Counted from the stretch's first letter, positions 43,046 to 52,140 are shown. The stretch is DNA of 64,000 bases from an uncultured Clostridia bacterium (GCA_934636105.1 CAKTZR010000004.1:124001-188000), one strand, 5' to 3'. A program made the numbers and translations. The notes: generated by a model not told the origin, from the sequence alone.

Positions 43046-43091
43046 GCCTCCCTCTCTGAGGGAGGTGGATGCCGAAGGCAGCCGGAAGGAG
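43046..43091 (+). repeat. Short interspersed palindromic repeat, copy 5
   Basis: GCCTCCCTCtctGAGGGAGG is followed by a GATGCCGAAGGCAGC hairpin and CGGAAGGAG. It matches the variant at 13479-13524 and ends exactly at the stop codon of the ABC ATPase. Confidence 0.8.
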
Positions 43092-43844
43092 TTACAAGAC
43101 CTTGCTCAGGAAGTCCTGCGTGCGCGGATTCTGCGGATGGTCGAACACCTGATGCGGGTCGCCCTGCTCCATGATGATGCCCTCATCCATGAACAGCACG
43201 CGGTTGCAGACCTCGCGTGCGAAGCCCATTTCATGCGTGACGATGACGCAGGTCATGTTGTTTTTCGCCAGCGACTTGATAACCTCAAGCACCTCGCCGA
43301 CCATCTCCGGGTCGAGAGCGCTGGTCGGTTCGTCAAAGAGCATGACTTCCGGCTCCATCGCCAGCGCGCGCACGATGGCCAGACGCTGCTTTTGGCCGCC
43401 GGAAAGGCGGGAGGGCTTGTTGTCGCGCTTGTCGGAAAGGCCGACGCGGGCGAGCAGGGCTTCCGCTTTGGCGACAGCTTCATCCTTGCTCATTTTGCCC
43501 AGCAGAACGGGCGCAAGCGTGATGTTATCGATGACGGACATATGCGGGAAGATGTTGAAATGCTGAAAGACCATGCCCATCTTCTGACGGTGCTGGTCGA
43601 TGTTCACGCTCTTATCCGCGATATCCACGCCGTCAAACCAGATGTGGCCGCTGGTCGGCTCCTCCAGGCGGTTCAGGCAGCGCAGGAAGGTCGATTTGCC
43701 CGAACCGGACGGGCCGATCAGCGAGACAACCTCGCCCTTGTGGATGGTTTCGGTGATGCCGTTGAGCACCTTCAGGCTGCCGAAGCTCTTGTGCAGATCC
43801 TCGACGCGAATCAGCTCCGGCGCGTTTTCAAACGAATCAGTCAT
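43092..43844 (-). CDS. glnQ: Polar amino-acid ABC transporter ATPase
   Basis: ATPase of a polar amino-acid importer, 250 residues. Walker A GPSGSGKSTFLRCLNRLEEP, the Q-loop GMVFQHFNIFPHM, signature LSGGQKQRLAIVRAL, Walker B VMLFDEPTSALDPEM and the switch histidine TH in CVIVTHEMGFA are present, all typical of GlnQ/HisP proteins. It overlaps the permease gene by eight bases. The binding protein gene is encoded divergently at 47070. Confidence 0.94.
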   Translation of the reverse strand: MTDSFENAPELIRVEDLHKSFGSLKVLNGITETIHKGEVVSLIGPSGSGKSTFLRCLNRLEEPTSGHIWFDGVDIADKSVNIDQHRQKMGMVFQHFNIFPHMSVIDNITLAPVLLGKMSKDEAVAKAEALLARVGLSDKRDNKPSRLSGGQKQRLAIVRALAMEPEVMLFDEPTSALDPEMVGEVLEVIKSLAKNNMTCVIVTHEMGFAREVCNRVLFMDEGIIMEQGDPHQVFDHPQNPRTQDFLSKVL

Positions 43845-44505
43845 CGCTCTTGAGCCTCCTTTCCAGGACGGTAACCAGCTTGCTCATGGTGAAGGTCACG
43901 ACAAAATAGATGATACCGATGATAATCAGCGGCTCGATGACCAGATAGGTCTTGCCGGAGATCGTCTGGTACTGCGTCATCAGGTCGCCGACGTAGAACG
44001 TGGAGGCCAGCGACGTTTCCTTCGTCACCGCGACGAACTCGTTGCACATGGCCGGGAGCACGTTCTTGAATGCCTGCGGCAGAACGATGCGCATCATCGT
44101 CTGGCGGGAAGAAAGGCCCAGCGAGCGCGCCGCCTCGGTCTGGCCGCGGTCGATGGACTGAATGCCGGAACGGAAGACCTCGGACATGTACGCGCCGGAA
44201 TTGATGACCAGTGCGACGGCGATGCAGGTGAATTTGGAGAGTTTGAGAGCCGGGAGGATATCCGGCAGCAGGAAATAGAAGAAATACAGCTGGAGCAGCA
44301 GCGGCGTATCGCGGATGACTTCGGTATAGACCGTCGCAATGCCGCGCAGAACTTTCGACTTGCTCAGGCGCATGATGGCAACCAGCGCGCCGATGACGCA
44401 GCCGATGGCCACGGAGATGAGCGCCAGCAGCAGCGTCGTGCCAAGGCCGTTCAGAAAGTTCATGCCGTATTTTTGCAGCAGCTTCATCGTGTTCTGAAAC
44501 AGCAA
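43837..44505 (-). CDS. Polar amino-acid ABC transporter permease
   Basis: Permease subunit of 222 residues with five predicted helices, of the HisMQ/GlnP family. It has the N-terminal GLGTTLLLALISVAIGCVIG and the EAA loop GAYMSEVFRSGIQSIDRGQTEAARSLGLSSRQTMMRIVLPQA, which docks the ATPase. It is the third gene of a four-gene operon running from 46807 to 43092. A single permease gene suggests it works as a homodimer. Substrate is an amino acid, identity unknown. Confidence 0.94.
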   Translation of the reverse strand: MLFQNTMKLLQKYGMNFLNGLGTTLLLALISVAIGCVIGALVAIMRLSKSKVLRGIATVYTEVIRDTPLLLQLYFFYFLLPDILPALKLSKFTCIAVALVINSGAYMSEVFRSGIQSIDRGQTEAARSLGLSSRQTMMRIVLPQAFKNVLPAMCNEFVAVTKETSLASTFYVGDLMTQYQTISGKTYLVIEPLIIIGIIYFVVTFTMSKLVTVLERRLKSDD

Positions 44506-44535
44506 GGGAATCCCTCCTTCTTGTGGTAACGGGGT

Positions 44536-45624
44536 TTAGAGTGCTTCCACACGCTGCATGGCTTCAAACACCATGTCCTGCGTGATGGGGTAGGGGATAT
44601 GCGCCATGTCCGGCCCGGTCGTGGCCTCGACCAGCGCGTCGTGCAGCGCGGCTTTGTCAAGCGGCACGTCCATTTCGGCAAGCGTTACGGGCGTACCCAG
44701 CGAAACGAGGAACGCGCGAAGGCCGCGCGCTTTATCCGCCTGCCCGTCCAGCACGAGCTGAACCAGCGCGCCGTAAGCGACCAGATCGCCGTGCAGGAAA
44801 TTCCGCTCAACATGCTCAAAATGCTGGAGGCCGTAACAGACCGCATGCGCCAGCGCGCAGTTATAATTGTCGTCCGCCATCAGCGAGACCAGTCCCGCCG
44901 AGAGGATGACGCTTCGTGCGCACATTTCCATCGCGGGCCCGGCTTCGTGGCGCTCTACTTCGTCAAGCGCCTGACGGCCGAATTTCACAATCGGATCGTA
45001 GCAGGTGCTCGACAGGCTCACACCGATGGCGGACATGTGGTCGAGTGCCCCGCCCAGCTCGTCGCCGCGCGCGCTGAACGTCGATTCAAGGTATTTCGCC
45101 AGCGTGTCGCCCAGGCCCGCGCGGAAGAAGCGCGCCGGGGCGTTGGCCGCCAGATTCAGATCGATCAGCGTGAGCGCAGGCGGCGCATCATAAAAGAGGA
45201 AGCGATCAAACGGCCCATCCTCGCGGTAGACGACGGAAAGCGCGGTGATCGGCGCGCAGTTGGAAACCAGAGTCGGCAGGCTGACCAGCGGAATCCCCAG
45301 CTGATACGCCACGCCTTTTGCGGTATCGATGGCCTTGCCGCCGCCCATGCCGACCAGAAAATCCGGCTGCATCGGGGCGATTTCGGCGGCAAGCCTGTCC
45401 ATCGCCGCCTGCGTGCAGGCCCCGCCGAAGGGGAGCGCGCAGAGCATCTGCATGCCGCTGTCCGCAAGCCCTTCTTTCAAAGAAGGAAGACCCTTTTCCA
45501 TCGCGGTCTGTCCGCCGACCAGCGCAAAGCGCGTGCCGAGGGCTTTGCAAAGCGCCGGGAAGCGCGCATATACGCCGCGGCCGAAACAGAAACGCGGCAG
45601 AGTGACGACGTCAGTGATATACAT
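44536..45624 (-). CDS. Glycerol-dehydrogenase-like iron/zinc alcohol dehydrogenase
   Basis: NAD(P)-dependent dehydrogenase of the GldA branch of the iron-containing alcohol dehydrogenases, 362 residues. The nucleotide-binding GMGGGKAIDTAKGVA (about 91-105) and SLPTLVSNCAPITALSVVY lie in the N-terminal half. Metal-binding histidine positions are HAVCYGLQH and ERNFLHGDLVAYG near 265-287. In an amino-acid uptake operon it could reduce an oxo-acid or aldehyde made by the aminotransferase, but the substrate is unknown. Confidence 0.88.
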   Translation of the reverse strand: MYITDVVTLPRFCFGRGVYARFPALCKALGTRFALVGGQTAMEKGLPSLKEGLADSGMQMLCALPFGGACTQAAMDRLAAEIAPMQPDFLVGMGGGKAIDTAKGVAYQLGIPLVSLPTLVSNCAPITALSVVYREDGPFDRFLFYDAPPALTLIDLNLAANAPARFFRAGLGDTLAKYLESTFSARGDELGGALDHMSAIGVSLSSTCYDPIVKFGRQALDEVERHEAGPAMEMCARSVILSAGLVSLMADDNYNCALAHAVCYGLQHFEHVERNFLHGDLVAYGALVQLVLDGQADKARGLRAFLVSLGTPVTLAEMDVPLDKAALHDALVEATTGPDMAHIPYPITQDMVFEAMQRVEAL

Positions 45625-45628
45625 CGGG

Positions 45629-46807
45629 TTACACCAGCTTCGGCAGCTTCGCCAGGCGTTCCAGCGCCTCGTTCAGGGTTTCCTCGCTGCGGGCAAAGTG
45701 CAGACGGATCAGATGGTTGACCGGCTCGCGGAAGAAGCTCGAACCCGGCACGGCCGCCACGCCGATGGTGCGAATCATCCACTCGCAGAACTCCATGTCG
45801 CTCTTGCCGTGGAAGCGCATACCCGGCTTCTGGAAATCGCTGATATCGACCATCACGAAATAACTGCCCTGCGGCACGGTGTGCTTGAGACCGATGCGAT
45901 CCAGCCCGTCCAGGAACACCTGACGCTTGTGGGTATACAGCTCGGTCAGCCCGTCGTAATAGCTCTGCGGGAAATTCAGACCGACGACAGCCGCCTCCTG
46001 AAGCGGCGCGGCCGCGCCGACAGTCAGAAAGTCATGAACTTTCTTTGCGCCCTCGATCACGTTTTCCGGCCCGATGAGGTAGCCCAAGCGCCAGCCGGTG
46101 ATGGAATAGGTCTTGGAGAGGGAGGAGCAGCAGATGACGCGGTCGGCGATTTCCGGCAGCGCGCCTGCATAAACATGATGATACGGCGCAAAGACGATGT
46201 GCTCATAGACCTCGTCGGTAATCATGTACGCGTCGTATTTATTGCACAGGCCGCCGATGAACAGCAGTTCTTCCTTCGTGAAGACTTTGCCGCACGGGTT
46301 CGACGGGTTGCAGACGATGATCGCCTTGGGATGCTGGCGGAACGCGTCTTCCAGCACGTTGCGGTCGAAGTCGAACGTCGGGGGAACGAGCGGCACGAAG
46401 ATCGGGTCTGCGCCGGAAAGAATCGCGTCCGCGCCGTAGTTCTCATAGAACGGGGAGAAGACAACGACCTTATCGCCGGGGTTGCAGACGGTCATCATCG
46501 CGCTCATCATTGCTTCCGTGCCGCCGCAGGTGACGAGAATCTCGGTATCCGGGTTAATTTCGCGGCCATACGCGCGGCCCTGCTTGCGGGCGAGCGCTTC
46601 GCGGAAGTTCTCCGCGCCGAAGGTTACGGAATACTGATGCGGGCCTTCGTCCGCGACCTCGCGCAGACGGTCGGTGATTTCCTTGGGCGGCGGAAAATCC
46701 GGGAAACCCTGGGAGAGGTTGATGGCGTCCACCTCGTCGCTGATGCGGGTCATGCGGCGGATGACGGAATCGGTAAACGTCTGAACACGATGGCTCAGTT
46801 CGGGCAT
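45629..46807 (-). CDS. PLP-dependent aminotransferase, class I (AspC-like)
   Basis: Aminotransferase of 392 residues. INLSQGFPDFPPP near the start, CNPSNPCGKVF (the usual NPxNPTG with Cys for Thr), TDEVYEHIVF and the PLP lysine in SSLSKTYSITGWRLGY are typical of class I enzymes that act on aromatic or branched amino acids or glutamine. Its stop is separated by only four bases from the dehydrogenase start, so the pair is co-transcribed with the ABC importer. It probably deaminates the imported amino acid (inference). Confidence 0.92.
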   Translation of the reverse strand: MPELSHRVQTFTDSVIRRMTRISDEVDAINLSQGFPDFPPPKEITDRLREVADEGPHQYSVTFGAENFREALARKQGRAYGREINPDTEILVTCGGTEAMMSAMMTVCNPGDKVVVFSPFYENYGADAILSGADPIFVPLVPPTFDFDRNVLEDAFRQHPKAIIVCNPSNPCGKVFTKEELLFIGGLCNKYDAYMITDEVYEHIVFAPYHHVYAGALPEIADRVICCSSLSKTYSITGWRLGYLIGPENVIEGAKKVHDFLTVGAAAPLQEAAVVGLNFPQSYYDGLTELYTHKRQVFLDGLDRIGLKHTVPQGSYFVMVDISDFQKPGMRFHGKSDMEFCEWMIRTIGVAAVPGSSFFREPVNHLIRLHFARSEETLNEALERLAKLPKLV

Positions 46808-46869
46808 AAATATTCACACCTTTCAAATTGAGGCTTGCATGCTTTTTATTGCGCGAACGCAATGCTCAT

Positions 46870-46898
46870 ATTCTAGCACAACATATGAAAATAAACAA
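46870..46898 (-). promoter_or_regulatory. Sigma-A promoter of the aminotransferase-ABC operon
   Basis: Minus strand: TTGTTT (46893-46898) and TAGAAT (46870-46875), 17-base spacer. The region between this and the divergent promoter is very AT-rich. Confidence 0.65.
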
Positions 46899-46982
46899 CC
46901 GGTAAAACGGCTTTTCCATATAAATATCGAATATTTTTTCAAACTAACCGAAAAATAAAGTATTTTTATGCAGAATATACAC

Positions 46983-47011
46983 TTGACATATGCATAAACC
47001 CGTCGTAAAAT
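46983..47011 (+). promoter_or_regulatory. Sigma-A promoter of the amino-acid binding protein
   Basis: TTGACA at 46983-46988 and TAAAAT at 47006-47011 have a 17-base spacer. TATGCA (46966-46971) and CATATGCATA (46986-46995) flank and overlap the -35 box and may be an operator shared with the divergent operon. Confidence 0.75.
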
Positions 47012-47069
47012 AGCATCATCGTTTTTGCGGGAACTGTTCCCGCAGGAGAAAAAAGGAGGAAATCCGATT

Positions 47070-47834
47070 ATGAAAAAGATTCTTGCGTTCGCCCTTGCGC
47101 TGGCGATGATTCTCACCTGCTCCCTCGCACTGGCCGATCGTCTGGACGACATCAAGGCCGCCGGCAAGCTGACCGTTGCGACCAGCCCGGACTGGCCGCC
47201 GTATGAGTACATCGACGACGACGGCAACATCGTCGGCACCGATATTCTCATGTGCCAGTGGATGGCCGAGCAGCTCGGCGTTGAGCTGGAGATTCAGCCG
47301 ATGGCGTTTGACGCCTGCCTTGCGGCTGTCGGTCAGGGCGATGTGGATATGATGGTCGCCGGCCTGACCTATGATGAGAACCGTCTGGCCCGCATGGAGC
47401 TGACCGGCATCTACTGGAACGAGGGCGATCAGGGCGTGCTTGTCAAGAAGGGCACCGGCGCTTCCTATAACTCTGCGGAGTCTTTCGCGGGCAAGACCGT
47501 TGCCGCGCAGAACGGCACCAACCAGCAGATCATGGCTGAGGAGCAGCTGCCGGAGAGCACGACCGTTGAGCTGGTCACCAAGATTCCGGATGGCGTGAAC
47601 ATGGTCAAGACCGGCCGTATCGATGGTCTGGTTGTGCCGAAGACGGTTTATGACAGCATCCTTGCCGAGAACGACGACCTCGAGGTTGCGGACTTCGCGT
47701 TCGACTTCCAGGGCGGCAACTACATCGCCAGCGTGAAGGGCGAGGATACGCTCACCCAGGCCATTCAGGATATGATCGACACGATCAACGAGGAAGGCCT
47801 CTATCAGCAGTGGGTGGACGAGATTCAGAAGTAA
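47070..47834 (+). CDS. Polar amino-acid ABC transporter binding protein
   Basis: Extracytoplasmic binding protein (family 3) of 254 residues serving the permease and ATPase at 43092-44505. A signal peptide (MKKILAFALALAMILTCSL, cleavage near ALA) has a cysteine, but the residues before it (ILT) do not form a normal lipobox. The mature protein starts DRLDDIKAAGKLTVATSPDWPPYEYID and has WMAEQLGVELEIQ, AAVGQGDVDMMVAGLTYDENR, and VKTGRIDGLVVPK, all typical. AAAGGAGG lies nine bases before the ATG. Divergent from the rest of the operon. Confidence 0.94.
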   Translation: MKKILAFALALAMILTCSLALADRLDDIKAAGKLTVATSPDWPPYEYIDDDGNIVGTDILMCQWMAEQLGVELEIQPMAFDACLAAVGQGDVDMMVAGLTYDENRLARMELTGIYWNEGDQGVLVKKGTGASYNSAESFAGKTVAAQNGTNQQIMAEEQLPESTTVELVTKIPDGVNMVKTGRIDGLVVPKTVYDSILAENDDLEVADFAFDFQGGNYIASVKGEDTLTQAIQDMIDTINEEGLYQQWVDEIQK

Positions 47835-47857
47835 TCTTCAAACGAATTGCAAAGTGA

Positions 47858-47888
47858 AAGCCGCCGGGCGCAAGCCCGGCGGCTTTTG
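47858..47888 (+). terminator. Terminator after the binding protein
   Basis: A perfect 12-bp stem, AAGCCGCCGGGC-gcaa-GCCCGGCGGCTT, with a GNRA-type loop, is followed by a short T-run. Confidence 0.9.
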
Positions 47889-48008
47889 ATGTATATTCAT
47901 ATCAAAATGTTTTTTGCCCATTTCATGATTGCATCGGCAAATCATATTCCATACAGCAGCATTCCTTTCTGCGCTACTTCATGTTCAAGCGTGGCATGCT
48001 TTTATATA

Positions 48009-48043
48009 CAACAAGACTGCCCCTCCTTTCGGAAAGGCAGCCT
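48009..48043 (-). terminator. Terminator after the PHP hydrolase
   Basis: Minus strand: AGGCTGCC pairs with GGCAGTCT across a small hairpin CTTTCCGAAAG, followed by TGTTGTATAT. The T-run is poor, so it is only a likely terminator. Confidence 0.55.
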
Positions 48044-48054
48044 GATTCATAGAT

Positions 48055-48960
48055 TTACAGCCAGATGGGATTGGACCACGCGACGCGGCCTTCGCGGTCG
48101 ATACACTCGACACGCACATAGGTTTCGCCGCCCTTGAGCAGATAATCCAGCTCGGTCAGCGGCCCATCCAGCGCATAGACGGCTTTGCCGCGCGGGGGAT
48201 AGGTGACGACGTGGATTTCCTCGCAGGGGGTGCATGCGACGTGCAGATGATCGTCCTCCACGTAGCATTCACTGAAGGCCGGGCCTTGCGACGCGTAGAA
48301 ATCTCCGGCGCAGAGCGCATGCAGAATGGCTTCCCGCGTGAGCGCTTCCGCCCGAACCATCACCCAGCCAAAGAAGCGGTCGCTCTTGGCGGTCTTGCCG
48401 TGCGTGTCGTCGCAGGCAATGCCGGTCACGTGCCGCCCTTCGCGCAGCAGCATGTCCCAATAGACTTCCGCGTGTCCGGCATGGCAGAGTCGTTCGGTGC
48501 CGGTGTTGAAAATCTCGATGGCGTTGAAATCATGCAGCGCGCGCAGTTCTTCCGGTTCCATGCGCGACCAGACAGGGTGCGCAATTTCCACAAATGCGTT
48601 TTCGCTGCGCATCTGATCGATCAGCTGCTGTTCGCTCATTGTGTCGGGATTGCCGCGCGGACGGGTTACCACCACATCGTCCGGCGTGTCGGCCGGGAAC
48701 AGCCCCACGGCGTGCAGGCATTTGGTCGTGCCATAGGGAATGTCGCGTTCCCAGCCGGGAATCATCAGAAAATCATCGCGATTCAGCTGCGTATGGGTTT
48801 TCATGATGTTGTGATCGGTCAGGGCCAGAAAGTCATAGCCCTGCGCGCGATAATCCGCCGCCTGCTGTTCCGGCGAAAGCATGCCGTCGGAAACGGTGGT
48901 ATGGCTGTGGATGTTTCCTTTGTACCATGTTCCCTTTTCGGGAAAAGCTGAACGCTTGAT
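48055..48960 (-). CDS. PHP-domain metallohydrolase, apparent non-AUG (ATC) start
   Basis: Hydrolase of the PHP (CehA/McbA-like) type, about 301 residues. In-frame codons upstream of the first ATG (48882) encode KGNIHSHTTVSDG, the HxH motif that binds the first metal, with the later ligands LTDHN, IAHPVWS and CDDTHGK downstream. The first ATG would remove this motif. No ATG, GTG or TTG lies between it and the stop at about 48969. The best start is ATC at 48958-48960, followed by AAG, CGT; AGGTGA lies six bases before it. The gene follows the TAXI permease and may be in the same transcript. Function in that context is unclear. Confidence 0.72.
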   Translation of the reverse strand: MKRSAFPEKGTWYKGNIHSHTTVSDGMLSPEQQAADYRAQGYDFLALTDHNIMKTHTQLNRDDFLMIPGWERDIPYGTTKCLHAVGLFPADTPDDVVVTRPRGNPDTMSEQQLIDQMRSENAFVEIAHPVWSRMEPEELRALHDFNAIEIFNTGTERLCHAGHAEVYWDMLLREGRHVTGIACDDTHGKTAKSDRFFGWVMVRAEALTREAILHALCAGDFYASQGPAFSECYVEDDHLHVACTPCEEIHVVTYPPRGKAVYALDGPLTELDYLLKGGETYVRVECIDREGRVAWSNPIWL

Positions 48961-49009
48961 ATTGGGTCACCTGCTTTCTGTTGTGGATTTGGATGTTAAG
49001 CGGAAGCGT

Positions 49010-50893
49010 TTACGCCGCTGCTTTTTTGAAAAAGTATTCGGCCGCAAAAGCAGCGCCGCCAATCACGAAGCCGACCGCGCTCCACAGATAGCTCGGCACG
49101 ACCAGCAGCACGCCGCCAACCAGCATCAGCGCGCGCAGCGGCAGCGGAACGGGCTTGCGGATGTAGCCGACCAGCGAGATATCGATAAAGACAACGCCGA
49201 TAATGCCCGTCAGAATCGCCACGATGATTTCAATCAGCGCGCCATCCAGAATCAGGGCGGGGTTGTAGCAGAACGTGAAGGGGATGATGAACGCCGGGAG
49301 CGCAATCATGCAGCTGATAACGCCGACGCGGAACCAGCGCGCCTTGGCCAGACCGCTGGCCATGAAAACGGCGACGCAGACGGGCGGTGTGATCGCGGAC
49401 AGGCAGGCGTAATACATCACGAACAGATGCGCAACCAGCGGAGACAGACCAAGGGTAATCAGCGGCGGCGCAAGCACGGCCGCGCCAAGCACGTAGGCAG
49501 CGGTGGTCGGCAGACCCATGCCCAGAATGATGCACACGAGCATTGAGCAGACGAGGCACAGGAACATGTTGCCCTGACCGATGGAAACGATTACATCGGA
49601 GAGCTTCACGCCAAAGCCCGTCAGGTTGATGAGCGAAACCGTGATCTGCGAACCGGCCAGAATGCCGCACATATCGATGATGCTGTTGGTGCCGTTGATG
49701 ACGGTGTTGTAGCAAACCTTTCCGGTGTCCTTCGCAACGGCCTTCACATCGCCTTTGGTGGAAACGATGAAGCGCACGACGTACATCGCCAGCGCGCCGA
49801 TGGTGGCGTAGAACGCGCCGATCAGCACGGTGTATCCGGCGAGCAGGAAGCCGATGAAGATGACCAGCGGCACGAGAATAATCAGATAATCGCCGACCTT
49901 GATGGTGGGTTTTTCATCCGAACCCTTGATGCCGTCGCGCACGGAAACGAGGTGGATGGAAAGGAACGTGCTCAAGTAATACAGCAGTGCGGGCACAATC
50001 GCGGCCTTGGCGATTTGAATGTAGTTCACGCCGATGAGCTGCGCCATGATGAACGCGGCCGCGCCCATAATCGGGGGCATGATCTGGCCGCCGGTGGAAG
50101 CGACGGCTTCAACCGTGGCCGCCCACTCGTTGGAATAGCCCGCTTTCTTCATGGAAGGAATGGTGAACACGCCGGTCGCGACAACGTTGCCGATGGCGCT
50201 GCCGGAAATCATGCCGAACAGGGAGGAAGCGACGACGGATACCTTGCCCGATCCGCCGGTGAAACGGCCGGTGAAGCGCTGACCCATCTTGATGAAGGTT
50301 TCTGCGCCGCCCGTGCCGGAGAGAATCGCGCCGAAAATGCCGAACATCGACAGCATGGTGGCGGAAAGACCCAGCATCGTGCCCCAAACGCCGCGGGTGC
50401 TGTGGTAAAAGTTCTGGAAGACCATGTTGAAGGTGAAATTCTGATGGCCCCAAACGCCGGGGAACATCTCGCCGTAGAAGGCATAGATGAGAAAACCGAT
50501 GCCCAGAATCGGGAATGTCCAGCCCACCGAACGGCGGCTGGCTTCCAGAATCAGGATGACCAGCACGACGGAAGCCACCTTGTCAAACCAGGAAACCCAC
50601 TGGAGCGGATCATAGAGAATCCGTCCGGAAATCGAAACCAGATAGACGCAGGACGCGCAGGAAAGCCCGGCCAGAATCACGTCGTACCACGGCACGGTAT
50701 CCTGAACCTCGCCTTCCTTGAGCTTGTGGGCGGGCTTGAGGAGGAAAAGCAGCGTCAGGACGAAGGAGAGGTGAACGCTGCGCTGAATGATGTCGGAATA
50801 CGGACCTCGGCCCGTTGTATAGAGCTGGAACGCAATCAGCGCGAAGGAAAGCACCTTCACCAGAATTGCCCAGCCGCCTTTCAGCTTACGCAT
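49010..50893 (-). CDS. TRAP transporter fused permease (TAXI type, DctQM fusion)
   Basis: Large membrane protein of 627 residues with about 15 helices, in which the small and large permease parts are joined, as is usual for TAXI systems. GMISGSAIGNVVATGVFTIPSMKKAGY, GGQIMPPIMGAAAFIMAQ and GMGLPTTAAYVLGA are family signatures. It works with the binding protein encoded just upstream. A terminator lies between the two genes. Substrates of TAXI systems are mostly unknown, glutamate and other carboxylates being examples. Confidence 0.94.
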   Translation of the reverse strand: MRKLKGGWAILVKVLSFALIAFQLYTTGRGPYSDIIQRSVHLSFVLTLLFLLKPAHKLKEGEVQDTVPWYDVILAGLSCASCVYLVSISGRILYDPLQWVSWFDKVASVVLVILILEASRRSVGWTFPILGIGFLIYAFYGEMFPGVWGHQNFTFNMVFQNFYHSTRGVWGTMLGLSATMLSMFGIFGAILSGTGGAETFIKMGQRFTGRFTGGSGKVSVVASSLFGMISGSAIGNVVATGVFTIPSMKKAGYSNEWAATVEAVASTGGQIMPPIMGAAAFIMAQLIGVNYIQIAKAAIVPALLYYLSTFLSIHLVSVRDGIKGSDEKPTIKVGDYLIILVPLVIFIGFLLAGYTVLIGAFYATIGALAMYVVRFIVSTKGDVKAVAKDTGKVCYNTVINGTNSIIDMCGILAGSQITVSLINLTGFGVKLSDVIVSIGQGNMFLCLVCSMLVCIILGMGLPTTAAYVLGAAVLAPPLITLGLSPLVAHLFVMYYACLSAITPPVCVAVFMASGLAKARWFRVGVISCMIALPAFIIPFTFCYNPALILDGALIEIIVAILTGIIGVVFIDISLVGYIRKPVPLPLRALMLVGGVLLVVPSYLWSAVGFVIGGAAFAAEYFFKKAAA

Positions 50894-50932
50894 GGAGAAA
50901 CCACCCTTTCAAATTGTCGGATTCGGATGAAG

Positions 50933-50970
50933 AAAAAGGGGGCGCTGCGGCCCGTAGCAGCAGCGCCCCG
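50933..50970 (-). terminator. Intercistronic terminator/attenuator before the TAXI permease
   Basis: Minus strand: GGGGCGCTGC pairs with GCAGCGCCCC (with a short inner loop region) and the following CCTTTTTC makes a T-run. It should lower permease transcription compared with the binding protein. Confidence 0.75.
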
Positions 50971-51003
50971 CAGGGGGTAAAGACCGTTGGAAGCTGTTAA
51001 GTT

Positions 51004-52008
51004 TTATTGAGCGGGAACGTATTCCGGCGGAATCAGGTTTTCCGGCACATCGTAGCCCTTTTCAATCAGATACTGAACGGTGCCGGCCTGAAGCGGAGTC
51101 GCCGCGCCTTGCAGCGTCATCGCCAGCACGTCGTTGTCCTTGCCGACGGGGTAGGCGTTCTGCCAAAGCTCTTTGCCGTCTTCCCACATGGCCTTGATGA
51201 TCTTGTAGCCGTCTTCCTGGCTGAAGCTCAGGTCGCACTGAATGCCCTGATAGGCGGACAGGCACTGCGCGTCGTTGTCGATACCCTCATAAGAGCCGCC
51301 CTTCACGGTCGCGTACTTGATGGAGGGGATGGCTTCCAGAATCTTGGCCAGATCCTCGTCGGAGATGGAGAGAATCTTCACCGGACGGCTGGAATTAAGC
51401 TGCATCACGTAGCTGTCGGGCGCAGGGCCGGTCTTCACGGCGCCGACGATCTGACGGTTGGCGTAAGCGTCGGCAGCGTCAGCCTGGCTGGCTTCGAAGT
51501 AGTTGGGATGGATGCCCAGCAGGTCGAACGCCTGATGGATGACCAGGGAAGCCACGGTGCCCGTGCCGCCCGGGTTGAAGGACTTGCCGTCCAGATCATA
51601 GATGGTATCCACGCCTGCGTCAGCCGCGACGCAGATCTGAATCGGGCTCTGCTCGTAGTACCACATGATGCGGAAATCCTCAAACGGATTGCCCTCAAAT
51701 GTGGTGCCCGTGCCGGTGTAGCTCTCGTAGTCCGTGTTGGACATCGAGTTGGCGATCTTCACTTCGCCGTTGCGCAGGCGCTTGGTGTTGTCGGAGTTGC
51801 CGCCGGATTCGGAAACGGTGATGTTGTAATCCGGGCAATAGGTGTTGATGACCTTGCCGATAGCCACGCAATACGGGAACAGACCCGAAGAGGAGGCGAC
51901 GGCGGCCAGGGTCAGATACTGGGCAGCGCTCGCACACTGCACGGTGCCCGTTAAGATCAACATGGTAACGAGCAGCACGGCAGTCAGACGCTTGGTGAAA
52001 CGCTTCAT
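51004..52008 (-). CDS. TAXI-family TRAP transporter binding protein
   Basis: Binding protein of 334 residues of the TAXI type. The signal peptide MKRFTKRLTAVLLVTMLILT is followed by GTVQCASA; the cysteine lacks a proper lipobox and cleavage after ASA is more likely. VASSSGLFPYCVAIGKVI, ESGGNSDNTKRLRNGEVKIANSMSNTDY and FNPGGTGTVASLVI are typical of the fold that binds the ligand between two lobes. It is the first gene of the operon, expressed in the direction away from the lysR gene, which starts about 200 bases away on the other strand. Confidence 0.93.
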   Translation of the reverse strand: MKRFTKRLTAVLLVTMLILTGTVQCASAAQYLTLAAVASSSGLFPYCVAIGKVINTYCPDYNITVSESGGNSDNTKRLRNGEVKIANSMSNTDYESYTGTGTTFEGNPFEDFRIMWYYEQSPIQICVAADAGVDTIYDLDGKSFNPGGTGTVASLVIHQAFDLLGIHPNYFEASQADAADAYANRQIVGAVKTGPAPDSYVMQLNSSRPVKILSISDEDLAKILEAIPSIKYATVKGGSYEGIDNDAQCLSAYQGIQCDLSFSQEDGYKIIKAMWEDGKELWQNAYPVGKDNDVLAMTLQGAATPLQAGTVQYLIEKGYDVPENLIPPEYVPAQ

Positions 52009-52140
52009 GAAACAAAACCCCTTTCTTTTTGTGTGACGAACTCATGCGCAGATGTGACGCAGGACGCCCCTTTCGTCCCCCTGTACGGAAGGATCGCCTT
52101 TTTCATCCGCGTTTTTCTACTTGTATTTAACCATAAAAGA

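Noticed and set aside
47889..48054. Small gene between the amino-acid binding protein and the PHP gene
   Set aside because: The interval is AT-rich, has no credible frame with a ribosome binding site and mainly holds the two terminators.
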